DNA of 12,355 nucleotides from Aquificota bacterium (GTDB lineage Bacteria; Aquificota; Aquificia; Aquificales; Aquificaceae). The notes under the pieces are model-generated. The model worked only from the letters and a program-made list of their open reading frames with translations. It was not told the origin of the DNA and made no database searches. Within the stretch, counting starts at the first letter, position 1. Each line of letters begins with the position of its first letter. The stretch covers positions 1 through 12,355 of the forward strand of contig JAADEK010000005.1 in NCBI GenBank assembly GCA_013153455.1, given 5' to 3'. A program made the translations under genes and the position numbers. Shown here piece after piece: positions 6,196 to 12,251 of the stretch.

Positions 6196-7265
6196 TGCTT
6201 GAGATTCTTCTCCTTTTTCTCCTCATACCGCTCGCGTATGCCCTCCTGCCCCTGAAGCTCGCAAGGGCAAAAAGGAGCGACGCCCTCCTCACACCCCCGA
6301 AGCTCTACCTCTACTCCTTTGCCTTTCATATACACACGCAGTTTTCATACGACAGCCTCGGAAAGCCCGAGGACGTCTTTCGCGCCCGCGACCAAGAAGG
6401 CATAGACTACGTCGTGATTACGGACCACGAGGTTGAGCACTTCAAACACTTCGCGGACGAAAGGACTATAGTGGGAAGGGAGGAAAAGATAAACGACGAG
6501 GGGGGGAGGCTTCTCGGGAACGTTATAAGGTTGGGTGAGCTTTCCGTAATCACCCACCACTTTAAGCGAAAATACAGGTGGAGACTGAGGAGGGAACCCT
6601 CATACATATTTGAGCTTCTGAACCTGAAGGACGCCCTCCTTGAGAACAAGAAAGCCTTAGCGCTTTACATCCTCGCATTTCCCCTCCTTTGGCTCATCCT
6701 TCGGGACAGATACATCAAAGGAATACTGAAGCTCGTTGACCCCGAGCGCTACGCGAGGCGCTACCTGAGCGAGGGGTGGGAGAACAAACTACTTTCGGGA
6801 CTTGACCACCACGTTAAGGTATACATACGGGAGGTAGGTATTCGCTTCCTCTTTCCCTCCTACCGCTTTTCCTTTTCCCTCCTCAGGAACTACGTCCTCT
6901 CACAAAAGCCGGTCAAGAACAAAAAGGAACTCCTTGACGCGATAAAAAGCGAAAGGCTCGTTTCCGTTTTCGGGAACAAGCCGGTCCTTTACTGGAACGA
7001 GGGGAAAACCATCTACGTTTACAGCCCGTTTCCCAATACGCTCGTTAAGGTAATCTCAAAAGATAAAACCTTAAACTTTTTCGGTTCAAATATAAAGACC
7101 GCCCTTTCGGGCGGTAATTATATAATTTGCGGTTATACGTATCTTTTCAGGCTCGGACCCCTATTTTTCGGCGTAAAGCCCCTCTTTTTCTCGGATTTAA
7201 TAATAATGAAGGAGGAAGGAGATGAGGATAAAGCTCACCGACAGGGACGCTCTTATAGTCGTTGA
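6195..7265 (+). CDS. Membrane-anchored PHP-domain putative phosphoesterase
   Basis: A 356-residue protein with an N-terminal membrane segment (2-20) followed by a PHP metal-dependent phosphoesterase fold. Metal-binding motifs seen are HIHT (45-48), DYVVITDHE (71-79, H78), an acidic stretch GREEKINDEG (94-103), H121/H122 and DHH (204-206). A second hydrophobic stretch (155-169) sits between the early and late motifs, so the catalytic domain may be interrupted by a membrane loop or buried helix. PHP enzymes hydrolyse phosphate esters; the substrate is unknown. It shares TGATG with trpS. The last 44 bp overlap pncA, and the final residues (about 338-356) read as pncA out of frame. Deleting one base from the T5 run at 7185-7189 would instead end the gene at TAA 7198-7200, just before the pncA ribosome site, so the true 3' end is uncertain. 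Confidence 0.8.
   Translation: MLEILLLFLLIPLAYALLPLKLARAKRSDALLTPPKLYLYSFAFHIHTQFSYDSLGKPEDVFRARDQEGIDYVVITDHEVEHFKHFADERTIVGREEKINDEGGRLLGNVIRLGELSVITHHFKRKYRWRLRREPSYIFELLNLKDALLENKKALALYILAFPLLWLILRDRYIKGILKLVDPERYARRYLSEGWENKLLSGLDHHVKVYIREVGIRFLFPSYRFSFSLLRNYVLSQKPVKNKKELLDAIKSERLVSVFGNKPVLYWNEGKTIYVYSPFPNTLVKVISKDKTLNFFGSNIKTALSGGNYIICGYTYLFRLGPLFFGVKPLFFSDLIIMKEEGDEDKAHRQGRSYSR
7098..7115. repeat. Terminator-like hairpin inside the PHP gene
   Basis: A perfect 7-bp stem ACCGCCC (7098-7104) / GGGCGGT (7109-7115) with a TTTC loop, followed on the plus strand by AATTATATAATTT. It is coding (TALSGGN in the PHP protein) and lies about 107 nt before pncA. Because the following tract is not a pure T run, termination would be partial at best. 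An attenuating role for pncA is only a possibility. Confidence 0.5.
7211..7215 (+). promoter_or_regulatory. Strong ribosome binding site of pncA
   Basis: GGAGG, 6 nt before the ATG at 7222. It fixes the pncA start and lies inside the annotated end of the PHP gene, directly after a stretch with four stop codons in a row in another frame (TAA TAA TAA TGA, 7198-7209). Confidence 0.85.
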
Positions 7266-7806
7266 TATGCAAAACGACTTTATGCCCGGGGGTGCCCTCC
7301 CCGTTCCCGACGCGGACAAGATAATACCCCGTCTTAACGAATACATAAAGCTCTTTGAAAGTAAGGGGCTTCCGGTGTTTTTTACGCGCGACTGGCACCC
7401 GCCCGACCACATATCCTTTAAGGGGCACGGCGGGATATGGCCTCCCCACTGCGTTCAGGACACACCCGGTGCACAATTCCACCCCGAGCTATACATCCCC
7501 CCCGACAACAAGTTCATAATCTCAAAGGGAACCTCCCGCGACTTTGACGCATACTCGGGCTTTCAGGGAACGATACTTGACGACCTGCTGAAAGAGAGGG
7601 GAGTCAGGCGTATATTCGTTGGGGGAGTTGCGACGGATTACTGCGTGAAGAACACCGTTCTCGGAGGGCTTTCCTTGGGGTATGAGGCTTTCGTCCTCGG
7701 GGACGCGATAAAGGGCGTTGACCTAAAGCCCGGGGACGTTGAGAGGGCGATAGACCAAATGCTCACAAAGGGAGCAGTCCTTACGGAGATATCGGAGATA
7801 AGGTAG
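7222..7806 (+). CDS. pncA: Nicotinamidase (isochorismatase-like hydrolase)
   Basis: Cytoplasmic enzyme that deamidates nicotinamide to nicotinate for NAD salvage. The 194-residue length is normal. The catalytic triad is visible: D15 in VVDMQNDF, K102 in ISKGT, and the nucleophile C141 in GVATDYCVKNT (135-145). Metal ligands are likely D57 and H59 in TRDWHPPDH, with H63 or H76 (WPPHC) completing the site. The ATG at 7222 follows a strong ribosome site. It is the third gene of the trpS operon and overlaps the PHP gene by 44 bp. Its TAG is separated by a single base from the stop of the convergent gene, with no terminator between them. The related pyrazinamidase activity is common for this family. 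Confidence 0.95.
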   Translation: MRIKLTDRDALIVVDMQNDFMPGGALPVPDADKIIPRLNEYIKLFESKGLPVFFTRDWHPPDHISFKGHGGIWPPHCVQDTPGAQFHPELYIPPDNKFIISKGTSRDFDAYSGFQGTILDDLLKERGVRRIFVGGVATDYCVKNTVLGGLSLGYEAFVLGDAIKGVDLKPGDVERAIDQMLTKGAVLTEISEIR

Positions 7807-7807
7807 T

Positions 7808-8440
7808 TTACCTGTAGTAGCACTTCCTGTGGGTCTTCATCGCGTAGCGGAGGAGCTCCTCCGCCATCGTAAGGCTCTCAAGGAGCTTTTCCTTGAAGGT
7901 GAGGAGCTTCTCCTCGCTCGGCTTTTGTCTCATAAGCTCCCAAGAGATTAGGTTAAAGAAAGCCTCGCTCCTCCCAAAGTGCTCGGGTGCGCAGTAAAGG
8001 GCGTTGTTCCTCCTCAGGAACTCAACCCTCTTTTTCAGGGAAAAGTAATCAAGGAGTTCTAAAAGCTCCTGCTTTTCGTATCTTCGCTCGTAAAAACACT
8101 CGTCCATTATCCCGTCGCAGTGTTCCTCAAAAAAGAGCCTCGGCTCAAAGACGATAAGCTCCGTCATAGGCTCGCGGTTCGTGTATGCTCCCCTTATCGC
8201 CTTCCTCGCGTTTCTCTCAAAGAGGTTAAAGGCGCTCTTTGCCCCCTCCCTGTCCGCGTCGGAGATGTAAACGAGCATACCCTCGTAGTAGCCGAGAGCC
8301 TTTGAGTAGAGGTAAGGTGTGTCGCTCTGGGCGTTTGCCCCCTTCATCTGTTTTATGAGCCTTTCCGCGGACATGAGGTAATCGCTCAGCGAAGCCCCGA
8401 AGGCTAAAAAGACGAGCAAAAGGAGAGCAAAAACTCTCAT
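7808..8440 (-). CDS. Exported protein of unknown function with four cysteines
   Basis: A 210-residue protein that I cannot assign. The N-terminus is a clean signal peptide (hydrophobic 3-15, likely cut near FGA-SL at 16-17) without a lipobox cysteine, so the mature protein should be periplasmic. The rest looks almost wholly helical. The stretch 40-85, with its YLYSKALGYYE segment and alternating Ala, resembles the short helical-hairpin repeats of DUF4398-type periplasmic proteins, but this is only a resemblance. Cysteines 108, 115, 150 and 207 are even in number and could form two disulfides or bind a metal; C108 and C115 flank an acidic segment (DGIMDE). The start at 8440 is set by AGGAGG (8449-8454) 8 nt upstream. 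It lies 15 nt after rlmI and is likely co-transcribed with it. Confidence 0.8.
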   Translation of the reverse strand: MRVFALLLLVFLAFGASLSDYLMSAERLIKQMKGANAQSDTPYLYSKALGYYEGMLVYISDADREGAKSAFNLFERNARKAIRGAYTNREPMTELIVFEPRLFFEEHCDGIMDECFYERRYEKQELLELLDYFSLKKRVEFLRRNNALYCAPEHFGRSEAFFNLISWELMRQKPSEEKLLTFKEKLLESLTMAEELLRYAMKTHRKCYYR

Positions 8441-8455
8441 CTTCTCCCCCTCCTT

Positions 8456-9598
8456 TTAGTCTATCACAACCGCGTCAAGACACTTAAGATACAAGCTCTC
8501 GGGAAAGGTGGGAACGAAAGGGTGGTCCTGGGGCTGGAGGTTTACCTCCTTTATAAGGATGCGCCTCCTTACGTCCGTTGAGGCGAGCCTCACCTGCCTT
8601 ATCATCTCTTGGGCGCTTATCTGGTATGTGCAAGAGCAGATAAAGAGCCTACCGAATCTCTTCAGCTTCAGAAAGGAGCGGTGAGCGAGCTTCCATATAG
8701 CCCAAAGGACGCTTTCTTTTTCCCTTTTGGTCTTCGCTATGGCTGGGGGGTCCGCTATTATCAGGTCGTAGGTCTCGTTTGTGCTCTCAAGGAAGTCAAA
8801 GGCGTTCGCGCGGACGAACTCCGCGCTCAGGTTGTTGAGGCGCACATTTTGGCGCGCAAGCTCAAGCGCGGACTCGTTTACGTCAACGCCCACAACGCGC
8901 GCTCCCCTTGATGCGCAATAGACGGAAAAGCCTCCCGTATAACAAAACAGGTCAAGAACCCTCTCCCCTCCCCGAAGCAGACCCGCGACGTAAGCCCTGT
9001 TATCCCTCTGGTCAAGGTAAAACCCCGTCTTTAGCCCTCCCTTTACATCAACGAGGAACTTAAACTCCCTCTCGTGTATAAGGACGGGGTTCTCAAGCTC
9101 ACCCATCAAAAGCCCCGAAAAGGGCTCAAGCCCCTCCTCGCTCCTTCCCTTAAAGTCGCTCCTCTCGTATATAAACCTCGGGGAAAAGTCGGAGAGAGCG
9201 GAGAGAACCCTTTCTTTCAGAACCTCCATAGGGTAGCTCCTTACCTGAATCACGAACCCCTCCGCGTATCTGTCAACTATAAGACCGCTCAGAAGGTCGC
9301 TCTCCGAAAAGGCGAGCCTGTATGCATCCGAGGGTATGCCTTCCCTCAGGGCGAGGGCTTGGGAGAACCTCTTTCTGAAGAAACCCTCGTCTATTGGCTC
9401 GTCCTCGTAAGAAAGGACTCGGAAGGCTATACGCGAATGGGGGGAGTATGTGCCCTTTGCGAGGAACTCCCCGTCCGAGGAGTAGAGGGAAGCGATTACT
9501 CCCTCACCCTCTTGTGAGAGTATCTCGTCCCTGAAGACCCAAGGGTAGAAGTGCTTTATCTTCTTCTCCTTTCCGGGTTTTAGGATAATCCTTTTCAT
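8456..9598 (-). CDS. rlmI: RlmI-like 23S rRNA (cytosine-C5) methyltransferase
   Basis: A 380-residue SAM-dependent methyltransferase of the PUA-Rossmann RlmI family; E. coli RlmI makes m5C1962 in 23S rRNA. The N-terminal PUA domain (about 1-75) carries KHFYPWVFRDEI (15-26). A central linker domain ends in KTGFYLDQR (190-198). The SAM site is LDLFCYTGGFS (215-225), followed by VGVDVNESALELA (237-249). DPPA (283-286) is the motif near the target base, and CSCTYQ (321-326) contains the presumed catalytic cysteine. The C-terminal PESLYLKCL is normal. E. coli-type target specificity is assumed, not shown. The ATG at 9598 has no Shine-Dalgarno sequence, and a stem-loop lies 9 nt upstream. It is the first gene of a two-gene operon with the exported protein. 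Confidence 0.93.
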   Translation of the reverse strand: MKRIILKPGKEKKIKHFYPWVFRDEILSQEGEGVIASLYSSDGEFLAKGTYSPHSRIAFRVLSYEDEPIDEGFFRKRFSQALALREGIPSDAYRLAFSESDLLSGLIVDRYAEGFVIQVRSYPMEVLKERVLSALSDFSPRFIYERSDFKGRSEEGLEPFSGLLMGELENPVLIHEREFKFLVDVKGGLKTGFYLDQRDNRAYVAGLLRGGERVLDLFCYTGGFSVYCASRGARVVGVDVNESALELARQNVRLNNLSAEFVRANAFDFLESTNETYDLIIADPPAIAKTKREKESVLWAIWKLAHRSFLKLKRFGRLFICSCTYQISAQEMIRQVRLASTDVRRRILIKEVNLQPQDHPFVPTFPESLYLKCLDAVVID

Positions 9599-9642
9599 CT
9601 TAAAGAACGCCCGAAGGGCGTCTTTATTATATCTTAAGAAGT
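9599..9642. promoter_or_regulatory. Divergent promoter region with hairpin between rlmI and the KaiC-like gene
   Basis: A 44-bp spacer between outward-reading genes. The minus strand has TATAAT (9631-9626) as the -10 box for rlmI. Overlapping it on the plus strand, TATTAT (9625-9630) or TTATAT (9627-9632) could serve the KaiC-like gene, ending 12 or 10 nt before its ATG. A 5-bp GC stem at 9608-9620 (CGCCC-GAA-GGGCG on the plus strand) is extended by AAAGA (9602-9606) / TCTTT (9621-9625) with one bulged A. A transcript from the rlmI -10 box would start inside this stem, so the rlmI mRNA may begin with a shortened hairpin. No clear -35 boxes are seen. Confidence 0.6.
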
Positions 9643-10530
9643 ATGGATAAGGAATTCAGGAAGCACGAAGAGTATGAAAAGCCCCGCGTTGTTGAGGAGG
9701 GTATATGGCTCGCGGAGGAAGCCCTCAAGAAAGCCCCCAAGCTTGAGGGTGTCCCTTCGGGGGTTGAGGGGCTTGATGAGCTCTTTTTCAAGGCGGAGAT
9801 AAAGGACGGGAAGGTGGTTAAGGTTCCGCTGGGAGGGATTCCCCGCTACGCGGTTGTGAACATAACGGGTGTCTCGGACACGGGAAAGTCCCTTATGGCG
9901 GAGCAGTTTACGGTAAAGCAGGCGGACAGGGGTGAGGCGGTAGCCTTTGTCACGGTTGAAAGCCCCGCTCCCTTCGTGACGCTGGGGCTAAAACAGCGCG
10001 CGACCGCCATGGGTATAGACTTTGAGAAGATAAAGGACAAGATAGTCCTCATAGACGCTGCGTCTCACGCGTCCCTGAGGGAAAACATACCGAACCTGTT
10101 GGCTACGCTCGCCTTTGCGATAAAGCAATACAAGATAAAGCACACCGTCATAGACTCAATCACGGGGCTGTATGAGGCGAGGGAGATGATGGCGCGCGTT
10201 ATAGTGCGCCAGCTCTTTAACTTTATGAAAAAGTGGTATCAGACCGCCCTCTTTGTCTCACAAAAGAGAAGCTCACACGAGGAGCTCTCCGCGGAAGCTG
10301 CGGGAGGGTTCGCGATAAGCCACATCGTTGACTGCACCTTCGTCCTCGCAAAGGAACTCATAATGACCAAGTATCAGGCTCAGATATACAAAAAGGAGAT
10401 AGGGGATATCGTGAGGCTCTTCCGTATAGACGGGTGCAGGCTCTGCGGGCACGACACGAAAACCCACTTTATGGAGATTACCGAGACGGGGCTCGTAAAG
10501 ATAGGACCCCCGATAAGAGGCTCCTCTTGA
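9643..10530 (+). CDS. KaiC-domain ATPase, archaeal-type single domain
   Basis: A RecA/KaiC-superfamily ATPase of 295 residues with one KaiC domain; clock KaiC has two. After a charged N-terminal helix (1-30) comes VPSGVEGLDELFF (37-49), the usual KaiC-domain entry. Walker A is GVSDTGKS (76-83). E106 in VTVESPAPF is in the place of the catalytic glutamate, and Walker B ends in D171 of HTVIDSITG. Q207-K208 in VSQKRSSHEE and the segment EAAGGFAISHIVDCTFVL (218-235) match the later KaiC core. The C-terminal CRLCGHDTKTH (265-275) gives C265, C268, H270 and H275, a possible zinc knuckle. Such proteins occur mainly in archaea and deep-branching thermophiles, with unknown roles; no KaiA or KaiB is present. 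The ATG lacks a clear ribosome site. The 3' end overlaps the convergent gene by 53 bp. Confidence 0.9.
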   Translation: MDKEFRKHEEYEKPRVVEEGIWLAEEALKKAPKLEGVPSGVEGLDELFFKAEIKDGKVVKVPLGGIPRYAVVNITGVSDTGKSLMAEQFTVKQADRGEAVAFVTVESPAPFVTLGLKQRATAMGIDFEKIKDKIVLIDAASHASLRENIPNLLATLAFAIKQYKIKHTVIDSITGLYEAREMMARVIVRQLFNFMKKWYQTALFVSQKRSSHEELSAEAAGGFAISHIVDCTFVLAKELIMTKYQAQIYKKEIGDIVRLFRIDGCRLCGHDTKTHFMEITETGLVKIGPPIRGSS

Positions 10531-11671
10531 GCTCCTCAAGGTAGTGCTCAAGACTAAAGTCGTAAACCTCGTTTTGTGAGACAAGCCTAAAGCCCAAAAG
10601 ACCCTCAACAACCCTCACCTCCCTCACGCTTACCCTCTTTCTCACCTCACCGATTAGGAACTCCCTCAAGCGGGGCTCAACGACGCTCCCCACCTCAAGG
10701 ACGAAACCCTCCTGTTTTAGGTCTCTGAACCTCTCCTCCTCAAACGCCAAAAGCGCAAAGACTATATCCTGAAGCTCCCTGTTTATCCTCTCTTGGCGCT
10801 CCTTGTTGAGCAAAACCCTCAGGCGCTTTAGAGCTCTAAGGACGTTGTCCCGCATACGCTTTGCGCTCCTAAAGCGGTAAAGGTTGAGAGCGGTGTAGTG
10901 CTCAAAACCCAAGAAAGGCGCACCCAACTGAACGTAAAGCCTCATAACCTCCCCCAGAAGAACCTCCTCCGGAACCTCCGTATTTAGAACCTCATCACCC
11001 CTGTAGCGACCCCTCACACTCGGGGGAAGGAACCGAACCAAACGAGGCTCCCAGCTCCCAGCCTCACCCAAGGAAACAGCGCCCGCACCGCCCAGTGAAG
11101 CACCCGAGTAAAACCTTTCCCTCCTTTCTTCTTTTTGTGAAATGACCGCCTTCGGCGGTGAGTATGAGCGCTCAACAAAGGACGAACCGAGGAGCGGACT
11201 CGCGTAAAGCACCCAAACGCTCCCGAGCTCCCCCCTCTCGTAGCGCTCAAAGAGCTTACCGAACAGTCGCACCAATTCCGACTCTAAGAACACCTTCCCG
11301 AAAACACCCTCCACAACGTTTGTGGCGTCTTTTGGGACGCACTTTGAGCCCACCGCTATAAGCTCTTTCGCACCGAAACCCTCAAGCCTCTTCAAGAGCT
11401 TCCCGCAAAGACCCCGCGTGAAAGAAAGGTCGGACAAGAACACAACGAGAGCCTTCCGAGCCTTCCTTTCCCTGAAGAGCGGGTGTGAGGGAAGAAGGAC
11501 GTAAAGGTGCTCAAGGACTTCCTCAAGCCTCCTAAAGTAAGGGAGTTTCCTTATAACGGAGGGCTTTGCCCTCCTGAAGCGGTTAAGGGATATTACAGAG
11601 ATTACGTTGAAGACCTCACCGAGGAGTTCATACGCCTTTATCTTCTCAGAAAGCTTCCTCACACCTTTCAA
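10478..11671 (-). CDS. Degenerate F1-ATPase gamma-like protein with delta-like C-terminal domain
   Basis: A 397-residue protein (usual gamma about 290). Residues 8-60 match the gamma N-terminal helix (EKIKAYELLGEVFNVISV, then LNRFRRAKPSV). Residues 63-91 (HPLFRERKARKALVVFLS, then FTRGLCGK) match the gamma beta-strand entry. The C-terminal gamma helix is clear at 261-312, including NKERQERINRELQDIVFALL (289-308), where the family has ITxEL-EIV-GA; the Thr is Asn and the Gly-Ala is lost. About 176-207 is a Gly/Ser-rich insertion. Residues 325-386 resemble the C-terminal domain of subunit delta: VEGLLGFRLVSQNEVYDFSLEHYLEELKRSLL (355-386, quoted in part as LLGF, DFSL and LxxLxxxL). The start is TTG at 11671 or GTG at 11662, both overlapping rdgB. 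ATP synthase function is doubtful; role unknown. Confidence 0.65.
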   Translation of the reverse strand: MKGVRKLSEKIKAYELLGEVFNVISVISLNRFRRAKPSVIRKLPYFRRLEEVLEHLYVLLPSHPLFRERKARKALVVFLSDLSFTRGLCGKLLKRLEGFGAKELIAVGSKCVPKDATNVVEGVFGKVFLESELVRLFGKLFERYERGELGSVWVLYASPLLGSSFVERSYSPPKAVISQKEERRERFYSGASLGGAGAVSLGEAGSWEPRLVRFLPPSVRGRYRGDEVLNTEVPEEVLLGEVMRLYVQLGAPFLGFEHYTALNLYRFRSAKRMRDNVLRALKRLRVLLNKERQERINRELQDIVFALLAFEEERFRDLKQEGFVLEVGSVVEPRLREFLIGEVRKRVSVREVRVVEGLLGFRLVSQNEVYDFSLEHYLEELKRSLLSGVLSLRAPSR

Positions 11672-12251
11672 GTATACGCGCCAAAGCCCTCAGAGCCTTA
11701 CCCCTGTGGGAAATCCTGTCCTTTTCCTCGGGTGAAAGCTCAGCCATAGTCCTCGTCTCGCCCTCGGGTATAAACACGGGGTCATAACCAAAACCCCCGC
11801 TCCCGCGCGGTGATTCCGCTATCCTTCCCCTCACCTCTCCCTCAGCCCACAGACCCTTTCCGTTCGCATACAAAACGACGAAAGCAACAAACCTCGCACC
11901 CCTCTCCCTTTTGCCCCTAAGAACCCTTAGGAGCTTTTTTATATTCGCCTCATCCGGGCTTTTCCCCTCTTCCTTGCCGAAAAGCTCAAGCTCGTGGAAC
12001 CTGCTTGAGTAAACCCCGGGGTAGGGTGCGATTGCGTCAACTATAAGACCGCTGTCGTCCGCCACGGAAGGAATACCGAACTCCTCCCAGTAGGCTTTAG
12101 CCTTTATGTATGCGTTTTCAAGAAATGAACTCCCCGTCTCCTCCACCTTTAATTTTTTGTGCGGGGGAACGACGCTTATACCCAGAGGTTCAAGTATGCG
12201 ACGGAACTCCTCAAGCTTTCCCGGGTTTGAGGTCGCAACGAGGAGCTTCAT
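11646..12251 (-). CDS. rdgB: RdgB/HAM1 XTP/dITP diphosphatase
   Basis: Cytoplasmic house-cleaning enzyme that hydrolyses ITP, dITP and XTP to the monophosphate plus pyrophosphate, keeping deaminated purines out of DNA and RNA. The 201-residue length is standard. SNPGK (8-12) opens the substrate pocket. FLENAYIKAKAY (43-54) and ADDSGL (64-69) hold the metal and catalytic acids. GFGYDPVF (153-160), MAELSPEEKDRISHRGKA (169-186) and the SHRGKA base-recognition loop (181-186) are complete. The ATG overlaps the stop of the preceding minus-strand gene (ATGA), and its own end overlaps the gamma-like gene by 26 bp, so all three are probably translated as one operon. No Shine-Dalgarno sequence is close to the ATG; coupling to the upstream gene likely supplies ribosomes. 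Confidence 0.96.
   Translation of the reverse strand: MKLLVATSNPGKLEEFRRILEPLGISVVPPHKKLKVEETGSSFLENAYIKAKAYWEEFGIPSVADDSGLIVDAIAPYPGVYSSRFHELELFGKEEGKSPDEANIKKLLRVLRGKRERGARFVAFVVLYANGKGLWAEGEVRGRIAESPRGSGGFGYDPVFIPEGETRTMAELSPEEKDRISHRGKALRALARILERCEEAF

Noticed and set aside
9074..9517. 147-residue plus-strand frame opposite rlmI
   Set aside because: Shadow of the RlmI coding strand; no motif and unlike the other proteins in composition.
10273..10611. 112-residue minus-strand frame across the KaiC-like and gamma-like ends
   Set aside because: It overlaps two supported genes in other frames and has no recognisable features.
11145..11159. Hairpin ACCGCC-TTC-GGCGGT as a terminator
   Set aside because: It is inside the gamma-like gene and no T tract follows on either strand; kept only as part of the hairpin family observation.
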